A DNA stretch of 64,000 bases from Thalassovita aquimarina (GCF_018219815.1 NZ_JADMKU010000002.1:186001-250000); one strand, 5' to 3'. Counted from the first letter of the stretch, positions 15,581 to 25,726 are shown. Made by a program: numbers and translations. Notes: a model not told the origin generated them from the sequence alone.

Positions 15581-17923
15581 ATGACCGTAAAGGATATCTT
15601 CGAAACCATGGATTACGGCCCCGCCCCCGAAAGCGCCGCCGAAGCGCTGGCTTGGCTGGTCGATCAGGGCGACCGGTTCGGCCATTTCATCGACGGTGAC
15701 TTCACTACACCGGGCGACGGATTCGCATCAACGAATCCCGCCACCGGCGAGGTTCTTGCGACGCTGACACAGGCCACGCAGGTCGACGTGGATGCCGCCG
15801 TCACCGCCGCCCGGAAGGCGCAGCCCAAGTGGGAGAAACTGGGCGGCCATGGCCGGGCCAAGCACCTTTATGCGATCGCGCGGCTGTTGCAGAAACACGC
15901 GCGGCTGTTCGCGGTTCTGGAAACGCTGGACAACGGCAAGCCGATCCGGGAATCGCGAGATATCGACATACCACTGGTGCAGCGGCATTTCTATTTCCAC
16001 GCGGGCATGGCGCAGCTGATGGAAGCTGAACTGCCCGACCGCGAGGCGTTGGGCGTCTGCGGTCAGATCATCCCGTGGAACTTCCCGCTCTTGATGCTGG
16101 CCTGGAAGGTGGCACCGGCACTGGCGATGGGCAACACGGTGGTGCTGAAACCGGCCGAATACACTTCTCTCACGGCGCTTCTGTTCGCCGATATCTGCCG
16201 CAAGGCGGGGCTGCCCAAGGGCGTGGTGAACATCGTCACCGGCGACGGCGCGGTGGGCGAGATGATCGTCGGCCACCCAGGCATCGACAAGATCGCCTTC
16301 ACCGGCTCGACCGAGGTGGGACGCAAGATCCGCCAAGCGACGGCAGGCAGCGGCAAGGCGCTGACCCTGGAGCTGGGTGGCAAGTCGCCCTATATCGTCT
16401 TCGACGACGCCGATATCGATTCCGCGATCGAAGGGCTGGTCGATGCGATCTGGTTCAACCAGGGTCAGGTCTGCTGTGCCGGGTCGCGGCTGCTCGTGCA
16501 GGAAGGTATCGCCGAGCGCTTCATCGACAAGCTGAAGGCGCGGATGGACAAGCTGCGCGTCGGCGACCCGCTAGACAAATGCATTGACATGGGCGCGCTG
16601 GCCGATCCGGTGCAGCTGCAGACCGTGCGCGACATGGTCGACGGCTGTCAGGACGGCGAAATCCACCGGCTGAATACGCAATTGCCGGCGGGGGGCTGCT
16701 ACTATCCGCCGACCCTGATCACCGGGTTGGAACCGTCGCATCAGCTGATGCAGGAAGAAATCTTCGGGCCCGTTCTGGTGTCCACCACCTTCCGCACCCC
16801 GGCCGAGGCGGTCGCGCTGGCCAACAACACCCGTTACGGGCTGGCCGCTACGGTCTGGACCGAGAACGTGAACCTGGCGCTGGATATTGCGCCGAAACTG
16901 GTGGCGGGCGTGGTCTGGGTCAACGCGACCAACCTGTTCGACGCCACCGCCGGATTTGGCGGGGTACGCGAAAGCGGATACGGTCGCGAAGGCGGCTGGG
17001 AAGGACTGCAGGCCTATACCCGCCCCAAGGGCAAGGCCAAGCCGCTGGCGCGGCTGGAACCGTTCAGCGGCGACAAGATCGAGCCGGAAGCAGTGGATCG
17101 CACGGCCAAGCTTTATATCGGCGGCAAGCAGGCGCGGCCCGATGGCGGGTACAGCCGCGACATCTGGTCGAAATCCGGCAAGCACCTGGGCGAAGCGCCG
17201 ATCGCCAGCCGCAAGGATATCCGCAACGCGGTCGAAGCAGCACGCGGGGCCGCCGGGTGGTCGAAAACCACCGGCCATCTGCGCGCCCAGATCCTCTATT
17301 ACATCGCCGAAAACCTGTCGGCGCGGGCGGATGAATTTGCCCATCGGATCGACAGCCTGACCGGCCACCACGGCGCCAAGGAGGTCGAGGCCTCGATCCG
17401 GCGCCTGTTCACCTATGCCGCTTGGGCCGACAAATACGACGGACAGGCCAAGGGCGTGCCGATCCGTGGTGTCGCCCTGTCGATGCGCGAACCGGTCGGC
17501 GTGATCGGGGCGATCTGCCCGGACGAGGCGCCGCTGCTGGGTCTGATCTCGGCCATGGCCCCGGCGATCGCGATGGGCAACCGCGCGGTGCTGGTGGCGT
17601 CCGAGGCGATGCCGCTGACGGCGACCGATTTCTATCAGGTTCTGGAAACCTCCGACGTCCCGGCGGGGGTGGTCAACATCCTGACCGGATCACACGAGGA
17701 ACTGGCGGGCACCTTGGCCAAGCACATGGATGTGGACGCGGTTTGGAGCTTCTCATCCTCGGACATCTCGGGGCTGATAGAGCGTGAAAGCGCGGGCAAC
17801 CTGAAACGGACCTGGGTCAATAACGGCATGGCGCGCGACTGGATGGGGGCGGCGGGCGAAGGCCGCGAATTCCTCGATGCCGCGACCGAGGTCAAGACGA
17901 TCTGGGTGCCTTACGGGGAGTGA
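15581..17923 (+). CDS. ALDH16-type two-domain aldehyde dehydrogenase
   Basis: A 780-aa protein with a full ALDH domain (residues about 30-500) and a second incomplete one (about 505-780). The first has PWNFPLLMLAWK, FTGSTEVGRKI, the general base Glu in LELGGKSPY and the nucleophile Cys298 in GQVCCAGSR. The second keeps Rossmann-like segments (VGVIGAICPDEAPLLGL, GNRAVLVASEAMPLT) but has no catalytic Cys and ends early. This layout is that of bacterial ALDH16 enzymes. Location after deoC points to oxidation of acetaldehyde or another nucleoside-derived aldehyde. Confidence 0.9.
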   Translation: MTVKDIFETMDYGPAPESAAEALAWLVDQGDRFGHFIDGDFTTPGDGFASTNPATGEVLATLTQATQVDVDAAVTAARKAQPKWEKLGGHGRAKHLYAIARLLQKHARLFAVLETLDNGKPIRESRDIDIPLVQRHFYFHAGMAQLMEAELPDREALGVCGQIIPWNFPLLMLAWKVAPALAMGNTVVLKPAEYTSLTALLFADICRKAGLPKGVVNIVTGDGAVGEMIVGHPGIDKIAFTGSTEVGRKIRQATAGSGKALTLELGGKSPYIVFDDADIDSAIEGLVDAIWFNQGQVCCAGSRLLVQEGIAERFIDKLKARMDKLRVGDPLDKCIDMGALADPVQLQTVRDMVDGCQDGEIHRLNTQLPAGGCYYPPTLITGLEPSHQLMQEEIFGPVLVSTTFRTPAEAVALANNTRYGLAATVWTENVNLALDIAPKLVAGVVWVNATNLFDATAGFGGVRESGYGREGGWEGLQAYTRPKGKAKPLARLEPFSGDKIEPEAVDRTAKLYIGGKQARPDGGYSRDIWSKSGKHLGEAPIASRKDIRNAVEAARGAAGWSKTTGHLRAQILYYIAENLSARADEFAHRIDSLTGHHGAKEVEASIRRLFTYAAWADKYDGQAKGVPIRGVALSMREPVGVIGAICPDEAPLLGLISAMAPAIAMGNRAVLVASEAMPLTATDFYQVLETSDVPAGVVNILTGSHEELAGTLAKHMDVDAVWSFSSSDISGLIERESAGNLKRTWVNNGMARDWMGAAGEGREFLDAATEVKTIWVPYGE

Positions 17924-18017
17924 GGCAACCCAACCAATAGGCGAGTGACCAAGACCCAATGAGTGGAGGAAACTGAGCTCGAACCGGAAAGGTTCGACAA
18001 AAAAGCTCGCTCGCGGT

Positions 18018-18191
18018 CTAGATGCCGATACGCAACAAAATCGTGGCAACCCCTGCGAAACCAACGCTTAAGAACATGTAGGTTTCAAAACTCTTTCCGA
18101 AGACAGAAGCCTCTTTGTTGCCGGAAACCAGCATAAAAACCCAAATTCCTGAGCAAATCAGAGAGCCCAAAATAAAGATAAGTCCCAGCAA
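18018..18191 (-). CDS. Possible small two-helix membrane protein, too short for usual gene finders
   Basis: In the 390-base gap after ALDH16 the minus strand encodes 57 aa from a TTG at 18191 with AAAGGGG about 7 bases upstream: MLGLIFILGSLICSGIWVFM, then a loop NKEASVFGKSFETY, then a second helix FLSVGFAGVATILL, ending RIGI. Hydrophobic pattern and stop position look protein-like. The same frame extends upstream to an ATG at 18290 with only one stop (TGA at 18276-18278, codon 5), so it may be a decayed or mis-sequenced 90-aa gene. It is AT-richer than neighbours. The rest of the gap shows nothing. Confidence 0.4.
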   Translation of the reverse strand: MLGLIFILGSLICSGIWVFMLVSGNKEASVFGKSFETYMFLSVGFAGVATILLRIGI

Positions 18192-18316
18192 ATGATGGCC
18201 CCTTTGGCCGAAGTACAGTTGATTTAAAGCTGCGGTTAGCAGCAGCTTAAAAAGTTTCTCTGTAAATAACGCGTGTCACAACGCCTTCATGACGGCCTAT
18301 CGGGCCTCACAATACC

Positions 18317-19630
18317 CTACTGGCTCACCGGCAAGCCCTCGGGCTGCCCCACCACCACGAAGGTCAGGTGTTCCGGGTCCAGCAGCTTCTTCGCCACCCG
18401 GTTCACATCCTCCAGCGTCACCGCCTCGACCTTGTCGTTGCGGGTGACGATGTAATCGACCGGCATATCATCCATCTGCATCCCGACCATGATACGCGCG
18501 ATCGAAGCGTTGCTGTCAAAGTGCAGCGGATAGGACCCGGTCAGATAGGTCTTGGCGTCGTCCAGTTCCTGCTGCGTCACGCCCTGTTCGGCAAGACGGG
18601 CCCATTCGTTGCGGATCACCTGCACCGCCTGCGCCACACGGTCATTGGCCGAGGCCACCGATCCCATCCACAGCTTGGCCTGATCCTTGTCCACCAGGTA
18701 GCTGTAGACGCCATAGGTCAGCCCGCGCTTTTCGCGCACTTCCTGCATCAGGCGGCTTTCGAACGATCCGCCGCCCAGAATCAGGTCCAGCACGAAGGCG
18801 GGGAAGAAATCGGGGTCTTCGCGGTCGATGCCCTGCTGCGCGAAAATCGCGACCGATTGCGGCGTGTCGAAGGGTACGACCTTGACGCCGCCGGGGAAAT
18901 TCAGGTTCGCCGGACCGATCAGAGGCGCACCGGTTTCGGGCAGGTCACCAAGCAGCCGGTCCATTAGCGCGGCCAGTTCCACCGCGTCGATATCGCCCAC
19001 CGCCGACACATAGACGCGATCCTTGGCCAGCGCGCCCTTATGCGCCGCGACCAGGTCGTCGCGGCTGAGCGCGGCAACGCTTTCCAGTGTGCCGCTTTCC
19101 GGCCGGCCGTAGGGGTGGTCGCCGAACACCATTTCCCCGAAAGCGCGCGAGGCGATCGCGCGGGGATTCTTCAAGTCGGACTTGATGTTGGAAATCACCT
19201 GCGCCCGGACCCGTTCGATGGCGTCCGGGTCGAAACGCGGCTCGGTCAGGGCCGCGCGCAACAGGGCCACCGCCTTGTCACTGTTTTCGGTCAGGAAGCG
19301 GGCCGAAACGCTGACCGCATCGTCGCTCTGATCGAACCCGAAGGAGGTTGCCAGTTCCTCGGAGGCGCGGGCGAAGGCGCGCGCATCCATATCGCCTGCC
19401 CCTTCTTCCAGCAGGGCCACCATCAGGTTGGTCGCGCCTTCCTTGCCCGGCTGGTCAAGCGAAGCACCGCCCTTGAAACGCAGTTCCAGCGCCACGAAAG
19501 GGATCGAATGGTTTTCGACCAGCCACGCCTTGAAGCCACTCTCCGACGTGACCGGCTGGATGTCGACTTCGGCCCGCGCAGGCAGGGCAGCGAAAAGAAC
19601 GAGGCAAAATGAAAGGATACGCAGCATCAT
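18317..19630 (-). CDS. M16 peptidase-like protein, non-catalytic partner
   Basis: A 437-aa pitrilysin/insulinase-family protein with a signal peptide (MMLRILSFCLVLFAALPARA). The zinc motif HxxEH is absent: the corresponding segment reads GATNLMVALLEEG. It keeps the Arg/Tyr substrate-binding region SRLMQEVREKRGLTYGVYSY in the C-terminal domain. This is the pattern of the inactive subunit of a two-protein M16B protease. Its ATG overlaps the stop of the catalytic partner gene by four bases (ATGA). Confidence 0.92.
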   Translation of the reverse strand: MMLRILSFCLVLFAALPARAEVDIQPVTSESGFKAWLVENHSIPFVALELRFKGGASLDQPGKEGATNLMVALLEEGAGDMDARAFARASEELATSFGFDQSDDAVSVSARFLTENSDKAVALLRAALTEPRFDPDAIERVRAQVISNIKSDLKNPRAIASRAFGEMVFGDHPYGRPESGTLESVAALSRDDLVAAHKGALAKDRVYVSAVGDIDAVELAALMDRLLGDLPETGAPLIGPANLNFPGGVKVVPFDTPQSVAIFAQQGIDREDPDFFPAFVLDLILGGGSFESRLMQEVREKRGLTYGVYSYLVDKDQAKLWMGSVASANDRVAQAVQVIRNEWARLAEQGVTQQELDDAKTYLTGSYPLHFDSNASIARIMVGMQMDDMPVDYIVTRNDKVEAVTLEDVNRVAKKLLDPEHLTFVVVGQPEGLPVSQ

Positions 19631-20961
19631 TGGGTCACCTCCTCGGCCATCATCCAGCCGGTGACGGATTGCCGCCGGTCCAGAACCTCGCGGGCCACGG
19701 CCATGATATCGTCGGCGTTGACCGCCTGCAGGATATCGGGCCAGTCCTGCACATCCTGCACCGTCAGCCCCTGTGTCAGGGCACGTCCATAGCGGTTTGC
19801 CAGCCCTTCGACATCGTCGCGGGCATAGATTTCCGAGGCGCGGATCTGCGTCTTGATCCGCTCAAGCTGGTCTGGGTCGATGCCGGTTGCCATGAAGTCC
19901 TTAAGCACCTTGTCCATCGCGTCCTCGACCTCTTGCAGCGACACGCCCTGCGCCGGCACCGCGACCAACGAAAAGGTCGTATCGTCCAGCGACGTGCCCT
20001 CATAGAAAGCCGCCGCATAAACCGCCTTCTGGCTTTCGAACTGCAGCTTCTCGACCAGAACCGAGGTCTGCCCGCCGCCGAGGATTTCGGCCAGCAGGGT
20101 CAGCGCCGCCGCCTTTTCCTGCGCTCCGGCATCGCGTTCGGGGGCCAGGTAGGACCGGCTGACATAGGGCTGCGCCACCCGCGCGTCGCGATAGGTCATC
20201 CGCCGTTCGGCGGTCTGCGGCGGTTCCTGGCTGCGATAGCGCTGCTGCGGCAGGTCGGGATTGGCCGGGATCACGCCGTAGTATTTATCGGCGAGTCGGC
20301 GGACCTCTTCAGGGTCCACGTCGCCCGCCACGACGAGGATTGCATTATTGGGCGAATAATAGGTGCTGTAGAAGGACAGCGCGTCGTCGAGCCCCAGTTC
20401 CTCCATCTCGTGGCGCCAGCCGATAACGGGCACGCCGTACCGGTGATTGAGGTACTGCACCGCGTTCTTCTGTTCCCGGAACAGCGCGGAGGGGTTGTTT
20501 TCCACCCGCATGTTGCGTTCTTCGAGGATCACGTCGCGTTCGGTTTTGATGTCGGACTGGTCCAGTTGGAGGTTGACCATCCGGTCGCTTTCCATCCGCA
20601 TCATCAGTTCCAATCTGTCGGCCGCCACCCGCTGGAAATAGGCGGTGTAATCGTAGCTGGTAAAAGCGTTGTCGTTGCCGCCTTGCTTGGCCACGGTGGC
20701 GGAAAATTCACCCGGCGCCAAGGTCTCGGTGCCCTTGAACAGCAGGTGTTCGAGGAAATGCGCGACGCCGGACTGGCCCACCGGTTCGTCCGCCGATCCC
20801 GCCCTGTACCACACCATGTGCACCGCCACGGGGGCACGGTGCTCCTCGATGACCACGACCTCCATCCCGTTGTCCAGATAGAACGTTGAAACCTGATCTC
20901 CGGCCCAGGCAGGCAGGCTGGCGGCGATCAGTGTGGCGAGACTCAAGACGAAACGGATCAT
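19627..20961 (-). CDS. M16 zinc peptidase, catalytic subunit
   Basis: A 444-aa periplasmic zinc metallopeptidase: signal peptide MIRFVLSLATLIAASLPAWA, then the zinc motif HFLEH in GVAHFLEHLLFKGT around residue 70, with the distal Glu in VILEERNMRVENNP. It should form a heterodimer with the downstream non-catalytic M16 protein. AGGAG lies 9 bases before the ATG at 20961. It follows lspA and the DUF3035 lipoprotein on the same strand, suggesting an envelope function; the natural substrate is unknown. Confidence 0.93.
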   Translation of the reverse strand: MIRFVLSLATLIAASLPAWAGDQVSTFYLDNGMEVVVIEEHRAPVAVHMVWYRAGSADEPVGQSGVAHFLEHLLFKGTETLAPGEFSATVAKQGGNDNAFTSYDYTAYFQRVAADRLELMMRMESDRMVNLQLDQSDIKTERDVILEERNMRVENNPSALFREQKNAVQYLNHRYGVPVIGWRHEMEELGLDDALSFYSTYYSPNNAILVVAGDVDPEEVRRLADKYYGVIPANPDLPQQRYRSQEPPQTAERRMTYRDARVAQPYVSRSYLAPERDAGAQEKAAALTLLAEILGGGQTSVLVEKLQFESQKAVYAAAFYEGTSLDDTTFSLVAVPAQGVSLQEVEDAMDKVLKDFMATGIDPDQLERIKTQIRASEIYARDDVEGLANRYGRALTQGLTVQDVQDWPDILQAVNADDIMAVAREVLDRRQSVTGWMMAEEVTQ

Positions 20962-21131
20962 GCGGCGGCTCTCCTGTCAGTTACCGGAAAGATACGCCCT
21001 CACTGGCGGGCTTCAAGTGCGGTTACGAGGATGTGAGCGACCGTTCGGACCTGCACCCCTTGCGTAGCCAAAGAATGGTCTTTCGACGAGCGTCATTCGC
21101 CCCCGCCACACCGAAAGCGCGGCGCCGCGAA

Positions 21132-21653
21132 TCAGCGCGCGGCGGGCGGGGCGGTCGGCGTGGTTACGCCCTGACGACGCCACCAGGCCACCTCGGCCTG
21201 GGAATTGAGTTCGAAACGCTTATAGGCCTGGGAATAACGGTCAACCCGGACCAGCCGAAGCTTGGTGAAGCGCGACTGGCGGCGGCGAAATTCCTTGTCC
21301 TCGGCGGCAAGAGATTCGCGTATATCCGCAGGCACACCATTGCGGCCGGCATGGGCAATCAGCGCGCCATCTGCGGCGGGAACGCCATTGCCGGGCTGCC
21401 GCGCCGATGCGCGACCACCCAAGGCGACGGCGGCATCGCCAAGCGGATCCTGATCGGTCAGGTTGCTGCCCCCCGGCGTCGGAGCCGGCAGGGTGTTGAA
21501 ATCCTTCGGAGTCTGAAGCTCCTTGCCCGGGATGATCGAAAACTCGTCCGGCCCCCCGGTGAAGGAGCGCAGGTCGCGCATGGAAATGTCCCGTTCATTT
21601 CCCGAACAGGCCGCCACGGCCAGAACTGCGATCAACAACAACGCACGCGGCAT
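21132..21653 (-). CDS. DUF3035 lipoprotein
   Basis: A 173-aa lipoprotein: MPRALLLIAVLAVAAC gives a lipobox with the lipidated Cys at residue 16. The mature part has the DUF3035 pattern PDEFSIIPGKELQTP and is rich in Gly, Ala and Arg with no catalytic motif. The ATG at 21653 is preceded by AGGAGGGG. It sits directly after lspA, the enzyme that processes lipoproteins, and before the M16 peptidase pair. The function is not known to me beyond the domain. Confidence 0.82.
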   Translation of the reverse strand: MPRALLLIAVLAVAACSGNERDISMRDLRSFTGGPDEFSIIPGKELQTPKDFNTLPAPTPGGSNLTDQDPLGDAAVALGGRASARQPGNGVPAADGALIAHAGRNGVPADIRESLAAEDKEFRRRQSRFTKLRLVRVDRYSQAYKRFELNSQAEVAWWRRQGVTTPTAPPAAR

Positions 21654-21706
21654 TGCCACCCCTCCTGATACATCCGAACCCGTCTTAGCGGATTGCATCG
21701 GCCCCG

Positions 21707-22177
21707 TCACGTGGCCTTTTTGCCCCCGCCCCACAGAACCAGCCCGAACGCGCCGGCGAAAATCGCGATATCCGCCACGTTGAACGCATAGGGGTTGTCG
21801 ATGCCGCAGCAGGACATGTTGAGGAAATCGGCAACCGCGCCGTAAAGCAACCGGTCCACCACGTTGCCCAATGCGCCGCCGATCAGCAGCCCCGCCGCGA
21901 TCAGCCCGATCTTGCCGGGCCGGTCCCGGGCCACCCACCAGAACACCGCGACGCAAATGATCAGCGCCAGTGCGATCAGAAACCAGCGTGTCAGGTTGGA
22001 GTCTTCCGAAAACAACCCGAAATTGACGCCGTAATTCCACGCCATGCGCAGGTTCAGGACAGGCGGAATCACGTCTATTTCACCGCGCACACGCAGGTCG
22101 AGCATGTGCACGACGATGTATTTGCTGGCCTGATCGGCCAGGAAGGTCCAGAACCCTGCCCAGAATACGCTGGTCAT
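21707..22177 (-). CDS. lspA: Lipoprotein signal peptidase II
   Basis: LspA cleaves prolipoprotein signal peptides in the inner membrane. The catalytic aspartates are in GNVVDRLLYGAVADFLN and FNVADIAIFAG. Four hydrophobic helices are visible. I choose MTSVFWAGFW at 22177 (156 aa, family length) with GAGGA upstream. An ATG at 22276 would add 33 residues that are low in GC3, unlike LspA, and encode an RNA hairpin. It follows purH by about 100 bases and precedes the lipoprotein gene. Confidence 0.93.
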   Translation of the reverse strand: MTSVFWAGFWTFLADQASKYIVVHMLDLRVRGEIDVIPPVLNLRMAWNYGVNFGLFSEDSNLTRWFLIALALIICVAVFWWVARDRPGKIGLIAAGLLIGGALGNVVDRLLYGAVADFLNMSCCGIDNPYAFNVADIAIFAGAFGLVLWGGGKKAT

Positions 22178-22226
22178 CTGCTCGTCCTCGATACCGGGCG
22201 CTGCTGCGCCTCTTGTATTGGCCGTC

Positions 22227-22255
22227 TCCGGCGAGTTTAGCACAGGCTCGCCGGA
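22227..22255 (-). promoter_or_regulatory. Hairpin between purH stop and lspA start
   Basis: TCCGGCGAG (22227-22235) and CTCGCCGGA (22247-22255) are perfect 9-bp complements with an 11-base loop, extended by two pairs after one mismatch. It lies 50-78 bases upstream of the chosen lspA start and has no T-run on the minus strand, so it is more likely a leader or processing hairpin than a terminator. Confidence 0.5.
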
Positions 22256-22278
22256 AACTATCGTTTTTTCTGCCATGA

Positions 22279-23868
22279 TCAGTGACGGAAGTGGCGCATA
22301 CCGGTCAGCACCATCGCCAGACCGGCCTCGTCCGCGGCCGCGATCACCTCATCGTCACGCATCGACCCGCCCGGCTGAATGACGCAGGACGCGCCCGCGG
22401 CGGCCGCTTCCAGCAGACCGTCGGCAAAGGGGAAGAACGCGTCGGAGGCGACGGCCGATCCCTTGGTCAGCGGCTCGGGCAGGCCCAGGGCCTCGGCCAT
22501 GCGTTCGGCCTTCTTGGCGGCGATCAGCGCCGAATCGACCCGGCTCATCTGGCCCGCGCCGACGCCGACGGTGGCGCCGTCCTTGACGTAGACGATGGCG
22601 TTCGACTTGACGTGCTTGGCCACTTTCCAGGCGAACAGCAAGTCTTTCATCTGCTCCTCGGTGGGCGCGATCTTGGTCACCACCTTCAGGTCGTCCATAC
22701 CGATGAAGCCGTTGTCGCGGTCCTGCACCAGCATGCCGCCCGACACCTGGCGATAGGTCAGGCCGGGGGCCGCGGTATCGGCCAGTTCCGGGGTCAGCAG
22801 CAGGCGCAGGTTCTTCTTCTTGGCGAAGATTTCCTGAGCCGCCTCATCGGCGCCCGGCGCGATGACGACTTCGGTGAAGATCTCGGTGATCTTGGTCGCG
22901 GTGGCCGCGTCCAGCGGCTGGTTCAGCGCCACGATGCCGCCGAAGGCCGAGGTGCGGTCGCAGTCGAAGGCGTTGGAATAGGCTTCCTCCAGCGTCGCGC
23001 CCTTCGCCACGCCGCAGGGGTTGGCGTGCTTGATGATGGCACAGGCCGGGCCGTCCTTGGGCAGGAATTCCGACACCAGTTCGAACGCCGCATCGGTGTC
23101 GTTGATGTTGTTGTAGCTCAGTTCCTTGCCCTGCAGCTGCTTGGCGGCCGCCACACCGGGCCGGTTCGACCCGTCGGTGTAGAACGCCGCCTTCTGGTGC
23201 GAGTTTTCGCCGTAGCGCAGCGATTGCGCGAAAGTGCCGGCAAAGACGCGGCGGCGCGGGGCTTCCTCGCCGATCGCGTCGGCCATCCAGGTGCTAACCG
23301 CGGCGTCATAGGCGCCGGTGCGGGCATAGGCGATCTGCGCCAGCTTCTGGCGGAAGGCGCGGCTGGTCTGGCCGTCATTGGCATCCAGTTCTGTCAGCAG
23401 CGCGTCGTAGTCCTCAACGTCGACAACGGTGGTGACGAACCCGTGGTTCTTGGCTGCGGCGCGGATCATCGCGGGACCGCCGATATCGATGTTTTCGATG
23501 CAGGTGTCGTAATCGGCGCCCTTGGCCACGGTTTCCTCGAACGGATATAGGTTCACCACCAGCAGGTCGATGCCGCCGATGCCGTGTTCGTCCATCGCCG
23601 CGACGTGATCTGCGTTGTCGCGCAGCGCCAGCAGACCGCCATGCACCTTGGGGTGCAGCGTCTTGACCCGGCCGTCCATCATTTCGGGGAAACCGGTCAC
23701 GTCGGCCACGTCCTTGACCTCAAGCCCGGCCTCGCGCATCGCCTTGGCGCTGCCGCCGGTGGACAGCAACTCAACGCCACGGGCCGACAAGGCTTTGGCC
23801 AGGTCGATCAGGCCGGTTTTGTCGGATACGGAAATCAACGCGCGGCGCACGGGATATAGGTCGGTCAT
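22279..23868 (-). CDS. purH: Bifunctional AICAR formyltransferase / IMP cyclohydrolase
   Basis: PurH performs the last two steps of IMP synthesis. The 529-aa protein has an N-terminal MGS-type cyclohydrolase domain ([46 protein letters not shown]) and a C-terminal AICAR transformylase domain with [10 protein letters not shown] and [15 protein letters not shown]. The start [10 protein letters not shown] at 23868 matches the family; upstream in-frame codons are spurious. It is adjacent to the heparinase-like gene on the same strand, 20 bases apart. Confidence 0.97.
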   Translation of the reverse strand: MTDLYPVRRALISVSDKTGLIDLAKALSARGVELLSTGGSAKAMREAGLEVKDVADVTGFPEMMDGRVKTLHPKVHGGLLALRDNADHVAAMDEHGIGGIDLLVVNLYPFEETVAKGADYDTCIENIDIGGPAMIRAAAKNHGFVTTVVDVEDYDALLTELDANDGQTSRAFRQKLAQIAYARTGAYDAAVSTWMADAIGEEAPRRRVFAGTFAQSLRYGENSHQKAAFYTDGSNRPGVAAAKQLQGKELSYNNINDTDAAFELVSEFLPKDGPACAIIKHANPCGVAKGATLEEAYSNAFDCDRTSAFGGIVALNQPLDAATATKITEIFTEVVIAPGADEAAQEIFAKKKNLRLLLTPELADTAAPGLTYRQVSGGMLVQDRDNGFIGMDDLKVVTKIAPTEEQMKDLLFAWKVAKHVKSNAIVYVKDGATVGVGAGQMSRVDSALIAAKKAERMAEALGLPEPLTKGSAVASDAFFPFADGLLEAAAAGASCVIQPGGSMRDDEVIAAADEAGLAMVLTGMRHFRH

Positions 23869-23888
23869 GGGGCAGCTCTCTGCTTGGT

Positions 23889-25622
23889 TCAGGTCAGGTC
23901 CGGCTCGTCCCGGTTCAGGTCGCGGATGCTGATCGGCGTTTCCTGTGCCTTCGCTAGCGACCACCGGGTGCGCGTCGCATAATCCATCGCGCGGCCAGAT
24001 AAAACGATTTGTTTGGTCGCACGGGGCCGCAAACGGCCTTTTTCGAGGTAAACAGACGCTTCAAGCGTCATTTTCAACTTACCATCATGGCGAAACACCC
24101 ATAATTCGCCGCTTTTCAGCGCCAGCGAAATCGCCGCGCCGCCCATGTCCACGCTGGCGTCGACCTCCGGGTGCAGGTGGAATCGAACCTGGAACGGCAC
24201 GCCCTGCAATTGCGACCGGGTCAGCGCCTTGTCGAAACTCTGCCGGTCCGCGGGTTCGATCGCGACCAGCAGGTCCTCGCCCGCCAAGCCGCGCCCATCC
24301 ATGCTCAGTTCCAGCGTCCGCGCGTGGGTCAGCCCGTGGGTTTTCAGATACCCGTTATGGCCGCCCTCGAACAGCATGCCCTCGGCGGATTGCGACATCT
24401 GAATCCGCACGTCCTTCGGCACGTCGACCAACATGTCGGCCTTGGCGGTGCCGGCCCCGAAACGGGAACTGGAATAGCCCTCGATCGACAGGGTCGAATG
24501 ACTCGGCGTGGCGCGCCCGGCGCGGCGCCATTCGATGCCGAAAACGGCGCCCGATCCGCAATTGACCACCACCGGGCGGCGCCCCGATGTCAGTTCGAAC
24601 GCCAGCGTCGAGGCATGGGCGTTGCCCGACGCCTTCGCCCCCGGCGGCGCGGCAGCATCGATGATGATACTGGTGCGCCCGGCACTCAGGCGGGCATAGC
24701 CCATCGCCAGCCCGTCGGCATGCCGTTCCTTCACGCACGACGCCGCAAGCGCCGCGTCCAGCCGCCCCTCCAACCCGCGTCCGCCGCCGTGGAACCGCGC
24801 CAGCCCGCCATCGGCATGGCGCAGGGTCCGCAGGGTCGGGGCGATCCGTTCGATCGCGGCGGCATGTTCACGGCCCACCGCGCGATCGGTTTCATGCAAG
24901 GCCGCGGCCGCCCAGGTCAGCAGGGTGAAGACTTCAAGCAATTCTTCCGGGTTACGGGTCGGGATACCGCCCTGATCGTCCACCTGCGTCCGGCATTCCT
25001 TTTCCAGTGCCTTCACCGCCGGGGCGACGTGCTGTTCCATCCCCTCAAGCGCCAGCCCGGCATAGATCAGCCCGGTCAGCGCCTCGAATCGCGGCAGACC
25101 AGGCGTCGCCTTGTGCCAACGCCGGCTGAGGAAAATCGTCTGATGCGCCAGCGACCGGTAAAACGCGTCCGATGCATCCTGATTCTGTGCCCGCAGCACG
25201 AACAGCGCATGGTGAATCCAGCGGATGATGCGGCGCCCGGTCAGGTCAGGGGTCCAACCCGCGCCCTTGCCGGCGCCGTAAAGGTCGATCCAGCCCCACA
25301 GCCAGTCGGCGGCCAGTTCACGGGTTTTCGGATCGGCCACGGCGGCCAGATCGTCAAGCCAGCCGAAACCGTGGATTTCCTCCTCGAACATCGCGTCGGG
25401 AGAATCGATATCCCAGATCCGTATCCCCCGCGCTTCGATCAAATGGCCGGCGAACAGGTAGTTGCCTGCCAGAAGCTGCCTGCCTTGGGCGAACGATCCG
25501 ATCGTGCGTGGTTCGGGTTGACTGACGAAGCCGATGGCGGGACGCGCAAGGCTGCTCCACCGCGCATGAAGGCGGTGCATCCAGCGCGTGTAGCGCGCCG
25601 ATAAACCTTCGCGACTGGACAT
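23889..25622 (-). CDS. Heparinase II/III family protein
   Basis: A 577-aa protein with an N-terminal alpha-helical region (about 60-330) and a C-terminal beta-sandwich Heparinase_II_III domain (about 330-560) marked by [23 protein letters not shown]. No signal peptide is clear. Homologues between rsmB and purH are seen commonly in Rhodobacteraceae. The polysaccharide substrate is not predictable; it may act on an endogenous acidic polysaccharide. GGGAG precedes the ATG at 25622. Confidence 0.87.
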   Translation of the reverse strand: MSSREGLSARYTRWMHRLHARWSSLARPAIGFVSQPEPRTIGSFAQGRQLLAGNYLFAGHLIEARGIRIWDIDSPDAMFEEEIHGFGWLDDLAAVADPKTRELAADWLWGWIDLYGAGKGAGWTPDLTGRRIIRWIHHALFVLRAQNQDASDAFYRSLAHQTIFLSRRWHKATPGLPRFEALTGLIYAGLALEGMEQHVAPAVKALEKECRTQVDDQGGIPTRNPEELLEVFTLLTWAAAALHETDRAVGREHAAAIERIAPTLRTLRHADGGLARFHGGGRGLEGRLDAALAASCVKERHADGLAMGYARLSAGRTSIIIDAAAPPGAKASGNAHASTLAFELTSGRRPVVVNCGSGAVFGIEWRRAGRATPSHSTLSIEGYSSSRFGAGTAKADMLVDVPKDVRIQMSQSAEGMLFEGGHNGYLKTHGLTHARTLELSMDGRGLAGEDLLVAIEPADRQSFDKALTRSQLQGVPFQVRFHLHPEVDASVDMGGAAISLALKSGELWVFRHDGKLKMTLEASVYLEKGRLRPRATKQIVLSGRAMDYATRTRWSLAKAQETPISIRDLNRDEPDLT

Positions 25623-25726
25623 CTGCTCCCTGCCTTTTACGCTCTGTCGGCGGTATTGGCGCGAGGATAGCCCGCAATGTTTCTTATGTCACCCGGCGAA
25701 AACTTCCGGTTGCGGATTTCGACCGA

